A program made the position numbers and the translations under genes. Below the pieces are notes generated by a model. That model saw nothing but the letters and a program-made list of their open reading frames with translations, did not search any database and had not been told where the DNA came from. Below are positions 49,326 through 57,911 of a DNA stretch of 64,000 nucleotides, one piece after another. The stretch's first letter is position 1, and every line of letters starts with the position of its first letter. Origin of the DNA: Halodesulfovibrio spirochaetisodalis (GTDB lineage Bacteria; Desulfobacterota; Desulfovibrionia; Desulfovibrionales; Desulfovibrionaceae); assembly GCF_001672295.1 (NCBI RefSeq), contig NZ_JXMS01000003.1, positions 119,306-183,305 of the forward strand, in the 5' to 3' direction.

Positions 49326-50234
49326 ATGCTGCACACAAACAAAAATCATAAAAACAAACGGATGCTCACAGCATTATGGTACCTGCTGCGCAAACCGCAT
49401 AAAGCACTCAAGTCCATCTATAGAGACAGGCACGATGCCTTGTGGTGGCAAAAATACATCACCGAGCAGTACAACATGGAACGCGGATTACCGCAGGTTG
49501 ATCTGCTTGATCTCATACCTGAATTTGAAGAAACAATTTCGCCCTACGCCATGCTGGAAGCCGCCGCAACACCTATGGATATTGCTCTGCTTAAAGGGCT
49601 TGCCCGCTCGTTTGAACACTGCAACTACCTTGAAATCGGTAGATGGCGGGGTGAATCCATCACCAATGTCGCTCCGCTTACCAACACCTGCTACTCACTG
49701 AGCCTTTCACCTTCACAACAGGCACAGGCAGGATTCAGTAACTCCATGATCCGGCAGGACGGTTTTTTCATTACTCCAGAACAATACCCGAACATTACCT
49801 GTATTAACTGCGACACGCTTTCATACGACTTTTCCGCTATTACAGAAAAATTTGATCTCATCTTTGTAGACGGCGACCATCACGCAGCAGCTGTTGCCAG
49901 TGATACACGCAATATCTTCCAGCTATTAAAAAATGATGATTCCATCATAGTCTGGCATGACTATGCCCAGTCACCGGAAAAAATACGCTGGGCAGTTCTT
50001 GCAGGTATTTTAGACGGAGTTCCGCAGAAAGAGCACAAGCATCTCTACCACGCATCCAATACCCTGTGCGCCATTTACACGCGCAAAAAACTGGATGCAA
50101 CGCATCGGGAATTTGCCATAACTCCTGATAAATTTTTCGAAGTAACCATCCGCGCCCACAGGCTGGCTTCACCAGCAACAGGGCACCCCCCAATGCACAG
50201 CCAGGGAGAGGCTCGATGGAAGAAAAGCAAATAA
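49326..50234 (+). CDS. Class I SAM-dependent methyltransferase (Methyltransf_24 type)
   Basis: This 302-residue protein has a basic N-terminal helix region. The SAM-binding core comprises motif I CNYLEIGRWRGESITNV, motif II region PNITCINCDTLSYDF, FDLIFVDGDHHAAAV, and IIVWHDYAQSPEKIRW. The DGDHH run is typical of the Methyltransf_24/CmcI-like group that O-methylates sugars or small molecules. It lies between two ABC-transporter genes and overlaps the ATPase gene by 19 bases, so it belongs to the same pathway. It may cap or decorate the glycan before export. The acceptor is unknown. Confidence 0.82.
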   Translation: MLHTNKNHKNKRMLTALWYLLRKPHKALKSIYRDRHDALWWQKYITEQYNMERGLPQVDLLDLIPEFEETISPYAMLEAAATPMDIALLKGLARSFEHCNYLEIGRWRGESITNVAPLTNTCYSLSLSPSQQAQAGFSNSMIRQDGFFITPEQYPNITCINCDTLSYDFSAITEKFDLIFVDGDHHAAAVASDTRNIFQLLKNDDSIIVWHDYAQSPEKIRWAVLAGILDGVPQKEHKHLYHASNTLCAIYTRKKLDATHREFAITPDKFFEVTIRAHRLASPATGHPPMHSQGEARWKKSK

Positions 50235-50959
50235 TTGTAAGGGTAGAAGGCGTCAAAAAGACCTTTAAAATGGGAAAGCAGCATGTTCACGCGCTGCGCG
50301 GGGTTGATCTCGAAATTTACGCCGGTGAATACCTCTCCATTATGGGTGCTTCCGGCAGTGGGAAGACAACCCTATTCAACATGATCGGCGGGCTTGATAA
50401 GCCGACTGAAGGCAAGGTCTTTATTGATGAAGTAGATATTTCCCAGCTGGATGCGTACGAACTGGCATGGCTGCGCAACCGTAAAATCGGCTACATTTTC
50501 CAGACATTCAACATTATCCCGACACTGACAGCACTGGAAAACGTAACCCTGCCCATGACCTTTGCCGGTATGCACAACGAAGCTGCAACAGAAAAAGGAC
50601 TTCAGTTACTCGATCTCGTGGGACTGGGAACCCGTCACCAGCACAAGCCCTTAGAGCTTTCCGGTGGTCAGCAACAACGTGTGGCTATTGCCCGCTCCTT
50701 TGCCAATGACCCTGCGATTATCCTCGCGGATGAGCCCACCGGTAACCTTGACCAGCGTACCGGTGAGGAGGCGATTGAACTATTACGCTCTCTTTGCAGA
50801 GAACGCGGCGTGACCATTATCACCGCTACACACGACTACAAAATGATCAACGTTTCCGACCGCGTTGTGTGGGTAAAAGACGGACGGGTAGATAAAGAAG
50901 AACATCGCGATCAGCTGAATATTTCTCTTGGAACTATCGGAGAGAAGGAGCGCGAATGA
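50216..50959 (+). CDS. ABC transporter ATP-binding protein, LolD/MacB type
   Basis: This 247-residue ATPase has Walker A GASGSGKTT (44-52), the Q-loop in IGYIFQTFNIIPTLTALENV, the ABC signature LSGGQQQRVAIARSFA, Walker B IILADEPTGNLD and the H-loop ITATHD. The wording is that of the LolD/MacB/FtsE group, whose permeases are FtsX-like. Both flanking permeases are of that kind. GGGAGAG precedes the ATG, which overlaps the methyltransferase gene by 19 bases. The stop overlaps the giant permease start (ATGA). It powers the mechanical movement typical of type VII ABC systems. Confidence 0.94.
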   Translation: MEEKQIIVRVEGVKKTFKMGKQHVHALRGVDLEIYAGEYLSIMGASGSGKTTLFNMIGGLDKPTEGKVFIDEVDISQLDAYELAWLRNRKIGYIFQTFNIIPTLTALENVTLPMTFAGMHNEAATEKGLQLLDLVGLGTRHQHKPLELSGGQQQRVAIARSFANDPAIILADEPTGNLDQRTGEEAIELLRSLCRERGVTIITATHDYKMINVSDRVVWVKDGRVDKEEHRDQLNISLGTIGEKERE

Positions 50960-53900
50960 ACTCCACCGTTGCCATACCGTTTCGCACCAGATGCATTGCT
51001 GCATGCAGCGCATTCTTTATTCTGTTCTGCCTCGCTCTGTGCTGCACACCACACGTAAGCTATGCCCAGAAAGCAACTGACAGTGCTAAAAAATTACATA
51101 AGACAATATACGCACTTTCCTTGCTGCAAGACAGGTACACAGGATCGCAGGGTGCCAAAGAAGCCGCGCGTTTTATTCTTGGTCATTTCAAAGCTGCATT
51201 TGCTGATCACAAAACAGTACGCATGGGCATCCAGTCGTATCTGCTACCGATAACTGAATTTAAAAAAGGGCTGTTACGAAGAACAGACACAGTCACAGGA
51301 GAAGGGCCTGTGACTCTGCCCCCGTTACGTCTTAACGCCATAACTCCTCCCACAACTACGCCAGAAGGCATACAGGGACATAGTATCTACGTTAAGAGCG
51401 GTGAACTTGAAGAGTTTAACGGTAAAGATGTTCAAGGCTCAGTCGTACTCATGGATCTTGCATCCGGTAAAAACTGGATAAACGCTGCTCAGCTCGGTGC
51501 ATCTGCGCTTATCTATGTGGACAACGGCAACAACGTTCCCACAAACAAAGCTCTTTTCATCGATAAATTTGAACTGACCCCTATTGATTTTCCCCGCTTC
51601 TGGATATCCCACGAGCAGGCAACAGAAATTTTTGGCGACCTTGAAGCACTTTATCAGTCCTCCACCCCCAAAGAACAATCCATGACTGTTAACGTTTCTG
51701 CCAACGTTAAATGGGTGCAGGCTGAGGGGGAAAATGTATGGGTATTTATTCCGGGAACCGGTGATGATGCCAGCACATCATTCATGCTTGTGGAAGCATT
51801 TTATGACACAGGTGCTTTTGTACCTGAACATGCCCCGGGAGCAGATGAGTCCACTTCCATTGCCACCTTACTTTCCATAGCTGAACACTTTGGCAAAAAT
51901 CCTCCCAATGAATCTGTGCTGTTGCTTGCTACGTCCGGTCATTCCCAGACCAAAGCAGGGGCACGTTCCTTCACAGGAGTACTCTCCCAATCATTGGATG
52001 ATATCGTAGAAGTATCTGAAGAACTCGCACAAAAAGTTTCGGATGCACGCAATACTATTGCGATATTGCGAAACCCGAACCTGCTTGCCACTCCAGAATC
52101 AATTGAACAGTACCCGGCACAGGAACGTGAACTGCTACGCTCAGCTCTTGAGTCTGTATCCAAGACGCAGGTAGACATGCTCACCCGCGAGGTTGTCGCG
52201 CTTCGTCTGGCAGCTACCGGAACCGAGGCTGACAGTGCCCGCATAAAAGAACTGGCAGCAAAACGACTGGCCTACAGAAATTTACTCTGGATCAGTGCCC
52301 CTCAACAGGCACAACGACCAGTACCCGCAGAAGAAATCACCTTGCTGCGCAGTCTTGTGTCTCTTGCACTAGCAGAACAGCAGGAACGTTTTGCAGACTT
52401 AGTCATCCGCTTACGCAGCATTGAAAGTAAGCGCATGTTAAAAGAAACCATTGGAGACCGCGAACTGCAGGCGGGTTTCGGTTTGTACCTGTCCAGTCAC
52501 GGCAACGGCATAGGTGGATTTACACGCGGTTACCTATATGAATTAAAAGCCAGTGTGAACAGAACTTCCTTTTTTGAACCATTGGTAGAAAGCGTTACAG
52601 ATATGGCTCGGGAAATCCCCAGATACGAAGAGCTCTGGCAGGATTCATTACACCCTACCCCGACTAAACCGTGGCAAAGTTATTTACCGGATCTCCCTAA
52701 ATTCTGTAGTGAGGTTCTTGCCATTGCCGGATTCCCCGTCATTACCATAGCCTCGCTTCACGACTTCCGGCCATTATGGGGAACTCCCTATGATGTACTG
52801 GACGCCACGGATGCAGAATACGCACTGAAGCAAACTGAATTTGTCACCGCCCTTATCACCAAACTTGCTGACGGCTCGTTGCCTGAAATTGAAAGAGGAA
52901 GAGACGGTTTTGCTACACTTGGCGGAAGCGTTAACCTCCAGCGGCAAGGGGAGCCGTTCCCAGATAAACCTGCGGTAGGAACTCTTGTACTCACCTACCA
53001 AGGCCCTTCCCGTTTTTATTCTCTGGTAAATACGGATGGTACATTTGAACTGCCAGGCCTTGCCACCTCGCAACAGACTGTTCACAAGGCAGTTATTGAA
53101 GCATTCAGGCTGGATCCGGATACCGGCCTTGCCGTCTGGGCAGTAGATAAACCAAGCACCGGTAAAGGTAATTACCGTGTCAAAATGCGCCGCAACACCA
53201 TGGGAACGCAGCTCACCATGTTTGACTGCGCTCAATCCACACTGTTCAACCTGCTGGATGCCCGTACGCTTGCGTATCTGTACCGGACAGAAATTATTGA
53301 TGCGCGTACCGAAACAAGTCCGCTGCGATACTGGTATTCACGTCTGGACACACGCAGCTCCACTCTCGGTACCTTTTTCCTTGAACCGGATGTTCCATTT
53401 AAGCTGACGCTTTCCGACACAGTGCTTGGCAAGAAAGTGTTATTACTGAACAACACTCCCGAAGACCCGCTTGGCAAAGGTTACCTTATCAGCAAATGGC
53501 CTGTTATCCCGTTTACGGAATACCATGCGGCAAAAGATATGTGGACTTTGCTCATTCCCCGCATTCAGAATTTAGAAGAAAAGGGAATCAACAACGAACG
53601 GATATCCACACTCTACCAACAGGCAGAACAACTTCTTACACAAGCTGAGAAATACTATTCCGTTCGAGACTGGGTCGGTCTGCTCAATACATCCAGAGCA
53701 GCACTTGCTACAGCCTCACTTGTCTACAATGACATTGAAGGAACCCAACGGGATGTACTTTCTGGTGTTCTGTTCTACATCGCGCTGTTTGTACCGTTTG
53801 CCTATTGTCTTGAACGTCTCTTTTTCGGCTTTGCCTCAATTTACAAGCGCATCCTCGCATTTCTAGGTTTACTTTGCGCTACTATCGGGGTGGTCTACCT

Positions 53901-55935
53901 TGTTCATCCGGCTTTCCAGCTTACCTACAGCCCGCTTATTGTTATTTTGGCGTTCTTTATTATCGGGCTCTCGTTCCTTGTGTCGCTTCTTATATTCTTC
54001 CGGTTTGAACGAGAGGTAAAAAGCTTTCAGGAACAGGCACATAATATTCAGGTAACCGAAGCAAACAAAAGCGCCACATTTACAGCAGCAATGGCCATAG
54101 GCGTCAGTAACCTACGGCGCAGGCCGCTACGTACGGCATTGACCATCATTACACTGACTATTCTTACCTTCACCATCATGAACTTTACATCCACCAAAAG
54201 TGTGCGCACTGCCGGCTGGGTGGAATTCAGCAATACAACACCGTATTATGGTCTGCTCCTGAAGAATCCGAATTGGCGCGATATGCCAGTAGAGGCATTG
54301 CAAATCACCCATGACATGTTCGGTGCTAACGGTATTATTGCCCCACGAGTCTGGTTTGAAATTGAAGATAAAACCCGCGCTCCGTTCCTACCTATGGGAT
54401 ACAACGGCAAAGTTTCTTCCGCACGGGCTCTTATCGGCTTATCGCCTGCCGAAACCAATGTAACCGCTCTGAACAAGCAGCTTATTTCCGGCTCATGGTT
54501 TACTGATACCGACCAGCACGCCATTATCCTGCCGGAGACAATCGCAAGCCAGCTTGGCCTTACCAGTATTGGAGCAATCCCGCCAAAAATCATTTTTTGG
54601 GGAATTCCGTACACAGTTCGGGGGATCATTAAAGACAAGGCATTGGCAGAAAACAGTGATCTTGACGGGGAGCCAATTACCCCGATCATTTACCCGAATA
54701 TAGCAGCATCTGATCTGAGCGAAACAGAGGCAGAAGCATTGAGCCGCGGTGAAGATCTATTACGCTACGAAAGCCGGTATGAGCATATCAGCGGCGCGCG
54801 CACAGTTATTATCCCTGCGCATACTCTACTGTCAGAGGGTGGTGCCCTGAAAGCCATTGCCATTAAGACAGGGAAAAACAAGCCGGATGATGTGAACCAC
54901 GGTATCACGAACCTTGGATACCGCTTCGGCATGCTTATTTTCAGTGGAACCACCACTGGAACCTACTTGTACTATGCTTCCAATTTCATCAGCTACAGCG
55001 GGCTTTCAACCATTCTTATTCCAATCGGCATTGCTATTCTTATTGTACTGAACACAATGATCGGCTCCGTGTACGAACGCCGCAGTGAGATCGGAGTCTA
55101 CACCTCCGTTGGACTTGCGCCTTCTCATGTTGCCTTCCTCTTTGTTGCGGAGTCACTGGCATTTGCCATTATCAGTGCAGTATTCGGCTATCTTATCGCC
55201 CAAACTGTTTCCGGAGTCATGTCCGGTACAGACCTATGGGCTGGTATGACGGCAAACTATTCTTCCACAGCCGGTGTCATGGCGATGCTGCTCATCATTG
55301 TTGTGGTGCTCATTTCATCGATCTACCCGTCGCGTGTTGCATCAGAAATCGCAATTCCTGACGTCACCCGCGCATGGAAACTGCCTGAACCTGAAGGTGA
55401 TGTCATGCGCATTGAACTGCCATTTTTGGTACGAAGTTCCGAGCAGGCATTCGCTGGTGGCTTCCTCTTTGAATACTACAACGGGCACGCGGATATTTCA
55501 CACGGAGACTTTTCCACCGAAGATATTTCATGCTCTTTTCTGCCGCCTGATGTTCTACTTGAAAAAGGACTTATCCCTGAGAATGTTCAGGAGGATATGG
55601 CAGGAGACGCCTGCCTTACATTCGACTTTAAAACATGGCTTGCCCCGTTTGACTTTGGTGTGCGTCAAAACGTGCAACTCATCATGTGTCCTTCTGAATC
55701 GCATCATGGATTTAAAGAAATTCACGTTATCCTCAGGCGCGAAGCCGGAGAAAAGCGGGTCTGGCAAAACCTGAACAAAGCATTCCTTCACGGTCTGCGT
55801 AAACAACTTCTTGTATGGCGTTCCATCGATAAGGGAGCCAGAAAAAGTTATGAAGCCGACCTGAAAAACGCTCTCGCTGAAAAAGGGAAAAACATTCCAC
55901 ACACCGCTATGGATACAACAGGAGGCAACGCATGA
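50956..55935 (+). CDS. Giant FtsX-like ABC permease with a PA/M28-like periplasmic domain lacking catalytic residues
   Basis: This 1,659-residue protein begins with a signal-peptide-like segment (SAFFILFCLALCC, end near SYAQ). A PA-like domain at about 141-235 (GASALIYVDNG) and an M28-peptidase-like domain at about 255-345 follow. The latter keeps EHAPGADESTSIATLLSIAE, but the usual metal-binding His before YD is Phe (EAFYDT) and the catalytic Glu pair is replaced (LLLATSGHSQTKAGARSF), so it is probably inactive. A long beta-rich region reaches about 930. Three TMs lie at 936-1017. An FtsX helix (RPLRTALTIITLTILTFTIM) is at about 1055, followed by a second periplasmic loop. Three TMs lie between 1350 and 1459 with YERRSEIGVYTSVGL as coupling helix. 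A 190-residue cytoplasmic tail ends the protein. FtsX family permeases are normally 400-850 residues. Confidence 0.85.
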   Translation: MNSTVAIPFRTRCIAACSAFFILFCLALCCTPHVSYAQKATDSAKKLHKTIYALSLLQDRYTGSQGAKEAARFILGHFKAAFADHKTVRMGIQSYLLPITEFKKGLLRRTDTVTGEGPVTLPPLRLNAITPPTTTPEGIQGHSIYVKSGELEEFNGKDVQGSVVLMDLASGKNWINAAQLGASALIYVDNGNNVPTNKALFIDKFELTPIDFPRFWISHEQATEIFGDLEALYQSSTPKEQSMTVNVSANVKWVQAEGENVWVFIPGTGDDASTSFMLVEAFYDTGAFVPEHAPGADESTSIATLLSIAEHFGKNPPNESVLLLATSGHSQTKAGARSFTGVLSQSLDDIVEVSEELAQKVSDARNTIAILRNPNLLATPESIEQYPAQERELLRSALESVSKTQVDMLTREVVALRLAATGTEADSARIKELAAKRLAYRNLLWISAPQQAQRPVPAEEITLLRSLVSLALAEQQERFADLVIRLRSIESKRMLKETIGDRELQAGFGLYLSSHGNGIGGFTRGYLYELKASVNRTSFFEPLVESVTDMAREIPRYEELWQDSLHPTPTKPWQSYLPDLPKFCSEVLAIAGFPVITIASLHDFRPLWGTPYDVLDATDAEYALKQTEFVTALITKLADGSLPEIERGRDGFATLGGSVNLQRQGEPFPDKPAVGTLVLTYQGPSRFYSLVNTDGTFELPGLATSQQTVHKAVIEAFRLDPDTGLAVWAVDKPSTGKGNYRVKMRRNTMGTQLTMFDCAQSTLFNLLDARTLAYLYRTEIIDARTETSPLRYWYSRLDTRSSTLGTFFLEPDVPFKLTLSDTVLGKKVLLLNNTPEDPLGKGYLISKWPVIPFTEYHAAKDMWTLLIPRIQNLEEKGINNERISTLYQQAEQLLTQAEKYYSVRDWVGLLNTSRAALATASLVYNDIEGTQRDVLSGVLFYIALFVPFAYCLERLFFGFASIYKRILAFLGLLCATIGVVYLVHPAFQLTYSPLIVILAFFIIGLSFLVSLLIFFRFEREVKSFQEQAHNIQVTEANKSATFTAAMAIGVSNLRRRPLRTALTIITLTILTFTIMNFTSTKSVRTAGWVEFSNTTPYYGLLLKNPNWRDMPVEALQITHDMFGANGIIAPRVWFEIEDKTRAPFLPMGYNGKVSSARALIGLSPAETNVTALNKQLISGSWFTDTDQHAIILPETIASQLGLTSIGAIPPKIIFWGIPYTVRGIIKDKALAENSDLDGEPITPIIYPNIAASDLSETEAEALSRGEDLLRYESRYEHISGARTVIIPAHTLLSEGGALKAIAIKTGKNKPDDVNHGITNLGYRFGMLIFSGTTTGTYLYYASNFISYSGLSTILIPIGIAILIVLNTMIGSVYERRSEIGVYTSVGLAPSHVAFLFVAESLAFAIISAVFGYLIAQTVSGVMSGTDLWAGMTANYSSTAGVMAMLLIIVVVLISSIYPSRVASEIAIPDVTRAWKLPEPEGDVMRIELPFLVRSSEQAFAGGFLFEYYNGHADISHGDFSTEDISCSFLPPDVLLEKGLIPENVQEDMAGDACLTFDFKTWLAPFDFGVRQNVQLIMCPSESHHGFKEIHVILRREAGEKRVWQNLNKAFLHGLRKQLLVWRSIDKGARKSYEADLKNALAEKGKNIPHTAMDTTGGNA

Positions 55936-57908
55936 ACCCGTTACGACTCCCCGCTCTAATCCTTGCTGTTCTTTCGGGAATATTCATGTGTGCCATAGGG
56001 CCATTCAATACCGCATGGCTTGGCGGAACCCCGCTTGGCGGTGGTCATTTCCCTCTTGCTCCATTCTTCGTATCCTTCTTTTTGTTTATTGCCACGGCAA
56101 TAATTGCTAAGGCAACAAACATAAAGCCTCTCATAAACGGGACTGAACAGCTTGTCATATGGCTGTTTATGGTCATAGGGGTTGGCATTGGATATTCAGG
56201 ACTTGCAGAATCATTTTTCTTCAACATCACTGCGCCGGCATATTATGCAACTGGTGGATACACGTGGGTACCAACACTTTCCCCGTACCTGCCCGAATCA
56301 TGGTACATAAATGACCCTTCCGTAATTAAACCGCTTTATGAAGGGTTAAGCGGTGCACGGAATATGAACATGCTTCAGGTTATCAGCAACGTGCCGTGGT
56401 CAGCATGGACAGGTCTGCTTCTCCTGTGGGGATTCTTCATTATGATGGCTTACCTCACCATGTTGTGTCTGGTGAACCTCTTCGGCAGGCAGTGGGTTGA
56501 AAACGAACGCGTCAACTTCCCGCTGTTGCGTGTTCCCCAATTTATGAGTGAGGCGCTTGATGCTGGAAAAATGGGAGAATTTCTTTCAAATAAGTTCCTC
56601 CTCTGGGGCATCGGAATTCCTGTATTCCTGCACCTTATTAACGGGCTCAGCTATCATTACCCTTCTATTCCGCAACTGCCCCTGCTGGTACTGGCCGGAC
56701 AATACTTCCCGAAATACGGCTTGTTTTCCGGCTTCAATAAATTACAGCTCTATATCGTACCTGCATACATAGGATTTGCATTTCTTGCCACACGCCAAAT
56801 CGCGTTCAGTTTCTGGTTCTTCTACATCTTCGGTGCTCTGTTCATGGGAATTCTCTATGTACTCGGATTCAACATCCCTCAGTCAGCCATGGGCATCAAC
56901 TTCGGCCCTAACCTTGCCCGCCCTGCCGAAGCGACGGTTATCGGTTCCACATTCATCTTTTTCCTGTTCATTCTGTGGCTTGCAAGAGAACATCTCGTCA
57001 ATGTGTTCAAGTCCGGCCTGCACAACACCAAGGTACATCAAGGTGAGATCATCCCGGCAGCGTGGTCATTATGGGGAGCAGTTGCCGGTCTTATAGGCAT
57101 GATGATCTGGTGTTACTGGTTCGGGATGTCTATTTTCGGCGCTGTCATCATGCCGCTGGTCTTCTTCATGATTCTGCTGGTTGTATCCCGCATTATTACA
57201 CAAGGTGGTCTGCCTCAGTTTATGCTGACTGCTGCACCTTCAGACGGTGCAGCAGGCGTGCTCGGAACACGGTTCCTTGGCGCAGCAGGCATTACGCTCA
57301 CGGCTGTTCTGCAAAAAATGATGTTCCTTGATGTACAGGAATCACTCATGCCGAACCTCGTGCACGGCAACAAAATTTCTGAAAACACCAAAAGCAAACG
57401 TCGCTTCTTTATCGCCCTGACCATCCTTCTTGCCCTGTGCGTATGCACTGCGTTCTGCTCTATGCTTATTCTGGGCTACAAAACAGGTCTGCGGGATCTG
57501 AAGCTTGAAGTCGAAGCACAGTCAGTTCTGTCCGTATACGAAAATGCAGGAAGACTTCTTGATGCACCGCTTACAGCCAACCCGTGGATAACCACGTTTG
57601 CCATCATCGGTGCCATATTCATGGGCATACTGGTATTCTGCTTCTACAAATTCCCGTGGTGGCCGCTTCACCCGCTGGGGTATCTTGCTGCATACAGTAA
57701 AAGCATGCGTATCCTCTGGGTATGTTTCTTCATTGGGTGGCTTTGTAACTATCTTGTGCTCCATTACGGGGGCACATCATTATATAGAAGAATACAGATG
57801 CTCTTTGTAGGACTTATCATCGGTGACATGCTTATGGGCGGCATATGGGCCATTGTGAGCCTGTTCTCTGGAATTGTGTATCCAGTCTTTCCGGAACTGG
57901 GGGGCTAG
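55932..57908 (+). CDS. Large polytopic membrane protein of the DUF6785/DUF6784 type
   Basis: This 658-residue protein has about 14 hydrophobic segments and no signal peptide. From memory it matches proteins named DUF6785 with a DUF6784 C-terminal part. Motifs include WSAWTGLLLLWGFFIMMAYL, LCLVNLFGRQWVENERVNFP (residues ~175-200), and a C-terminal run PWWPLHPLGYLAAY with LVLHYGGTSLYRRIQ (~575-630). The fold is likely OPT-transporter-like. It overlaps the giant permease gene by 4 bases and is followed 3 bases later by a second such protein. It probably moves a lipid- or glycan-related substrate, but function is uncharacterised. Confidence 0.75.
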   Translation: MNPLRLPALILAVLSGIFMCAIGPFNTAWLGGTPLGGGHFPLAPFFVSFFLFIATAIIAKATNIKPLINGTEQLVIWLFMVIGVGIGYSGLAESFFFNITAPAYYATGGYTWVPTLSPYLPESWYINDPSVIKPLYEGLSGARNMNMLQVISNVPWSAWTGLLLLWGFFIMMAYLTMLCLVNLFGRQWVENERVNFPLLRVPQFMSEALDAGKMGEFLSNKFLLWGIGIPVFLHLINGLSYHYPSIPQLPLLVLAGQYFPKYGLFSGFNKLQLYIVPAYIGFAFLATRQIAFSFWFFYIFGALFMGILYVLGFNIPQSAMGINFGPNLARPAEATVIGSTFIFFLFILWLAREHLVNVFKSGLHNTKVHQGEIIPAAWSLWGAVAGLIGMMIWCYWFGMSIFGAVIMPLVFFMILLVVSRIITQGGLPQFMLTAAPSDGAAGVLGTRFLGAAGITLTAVLQKMMFLDVQESLMPNLVHGNKISENTKSKRRFFIALTILLALCVCTAFCSMLILGYKTGLRDLKLEVEAQSVLSVYENAGRLLDAPLTANPWITTFAIIGAIFMGILVFCFYKFPWWPLHPLGYLAAYSKSMRILWVCFFIGWLCNYLVLHYGGTSLYRRIQMLFVGLIIGDMLMGGIWAIVSLFSGIVYPVFPELGG

Positions 57909-57911
57909 ACC

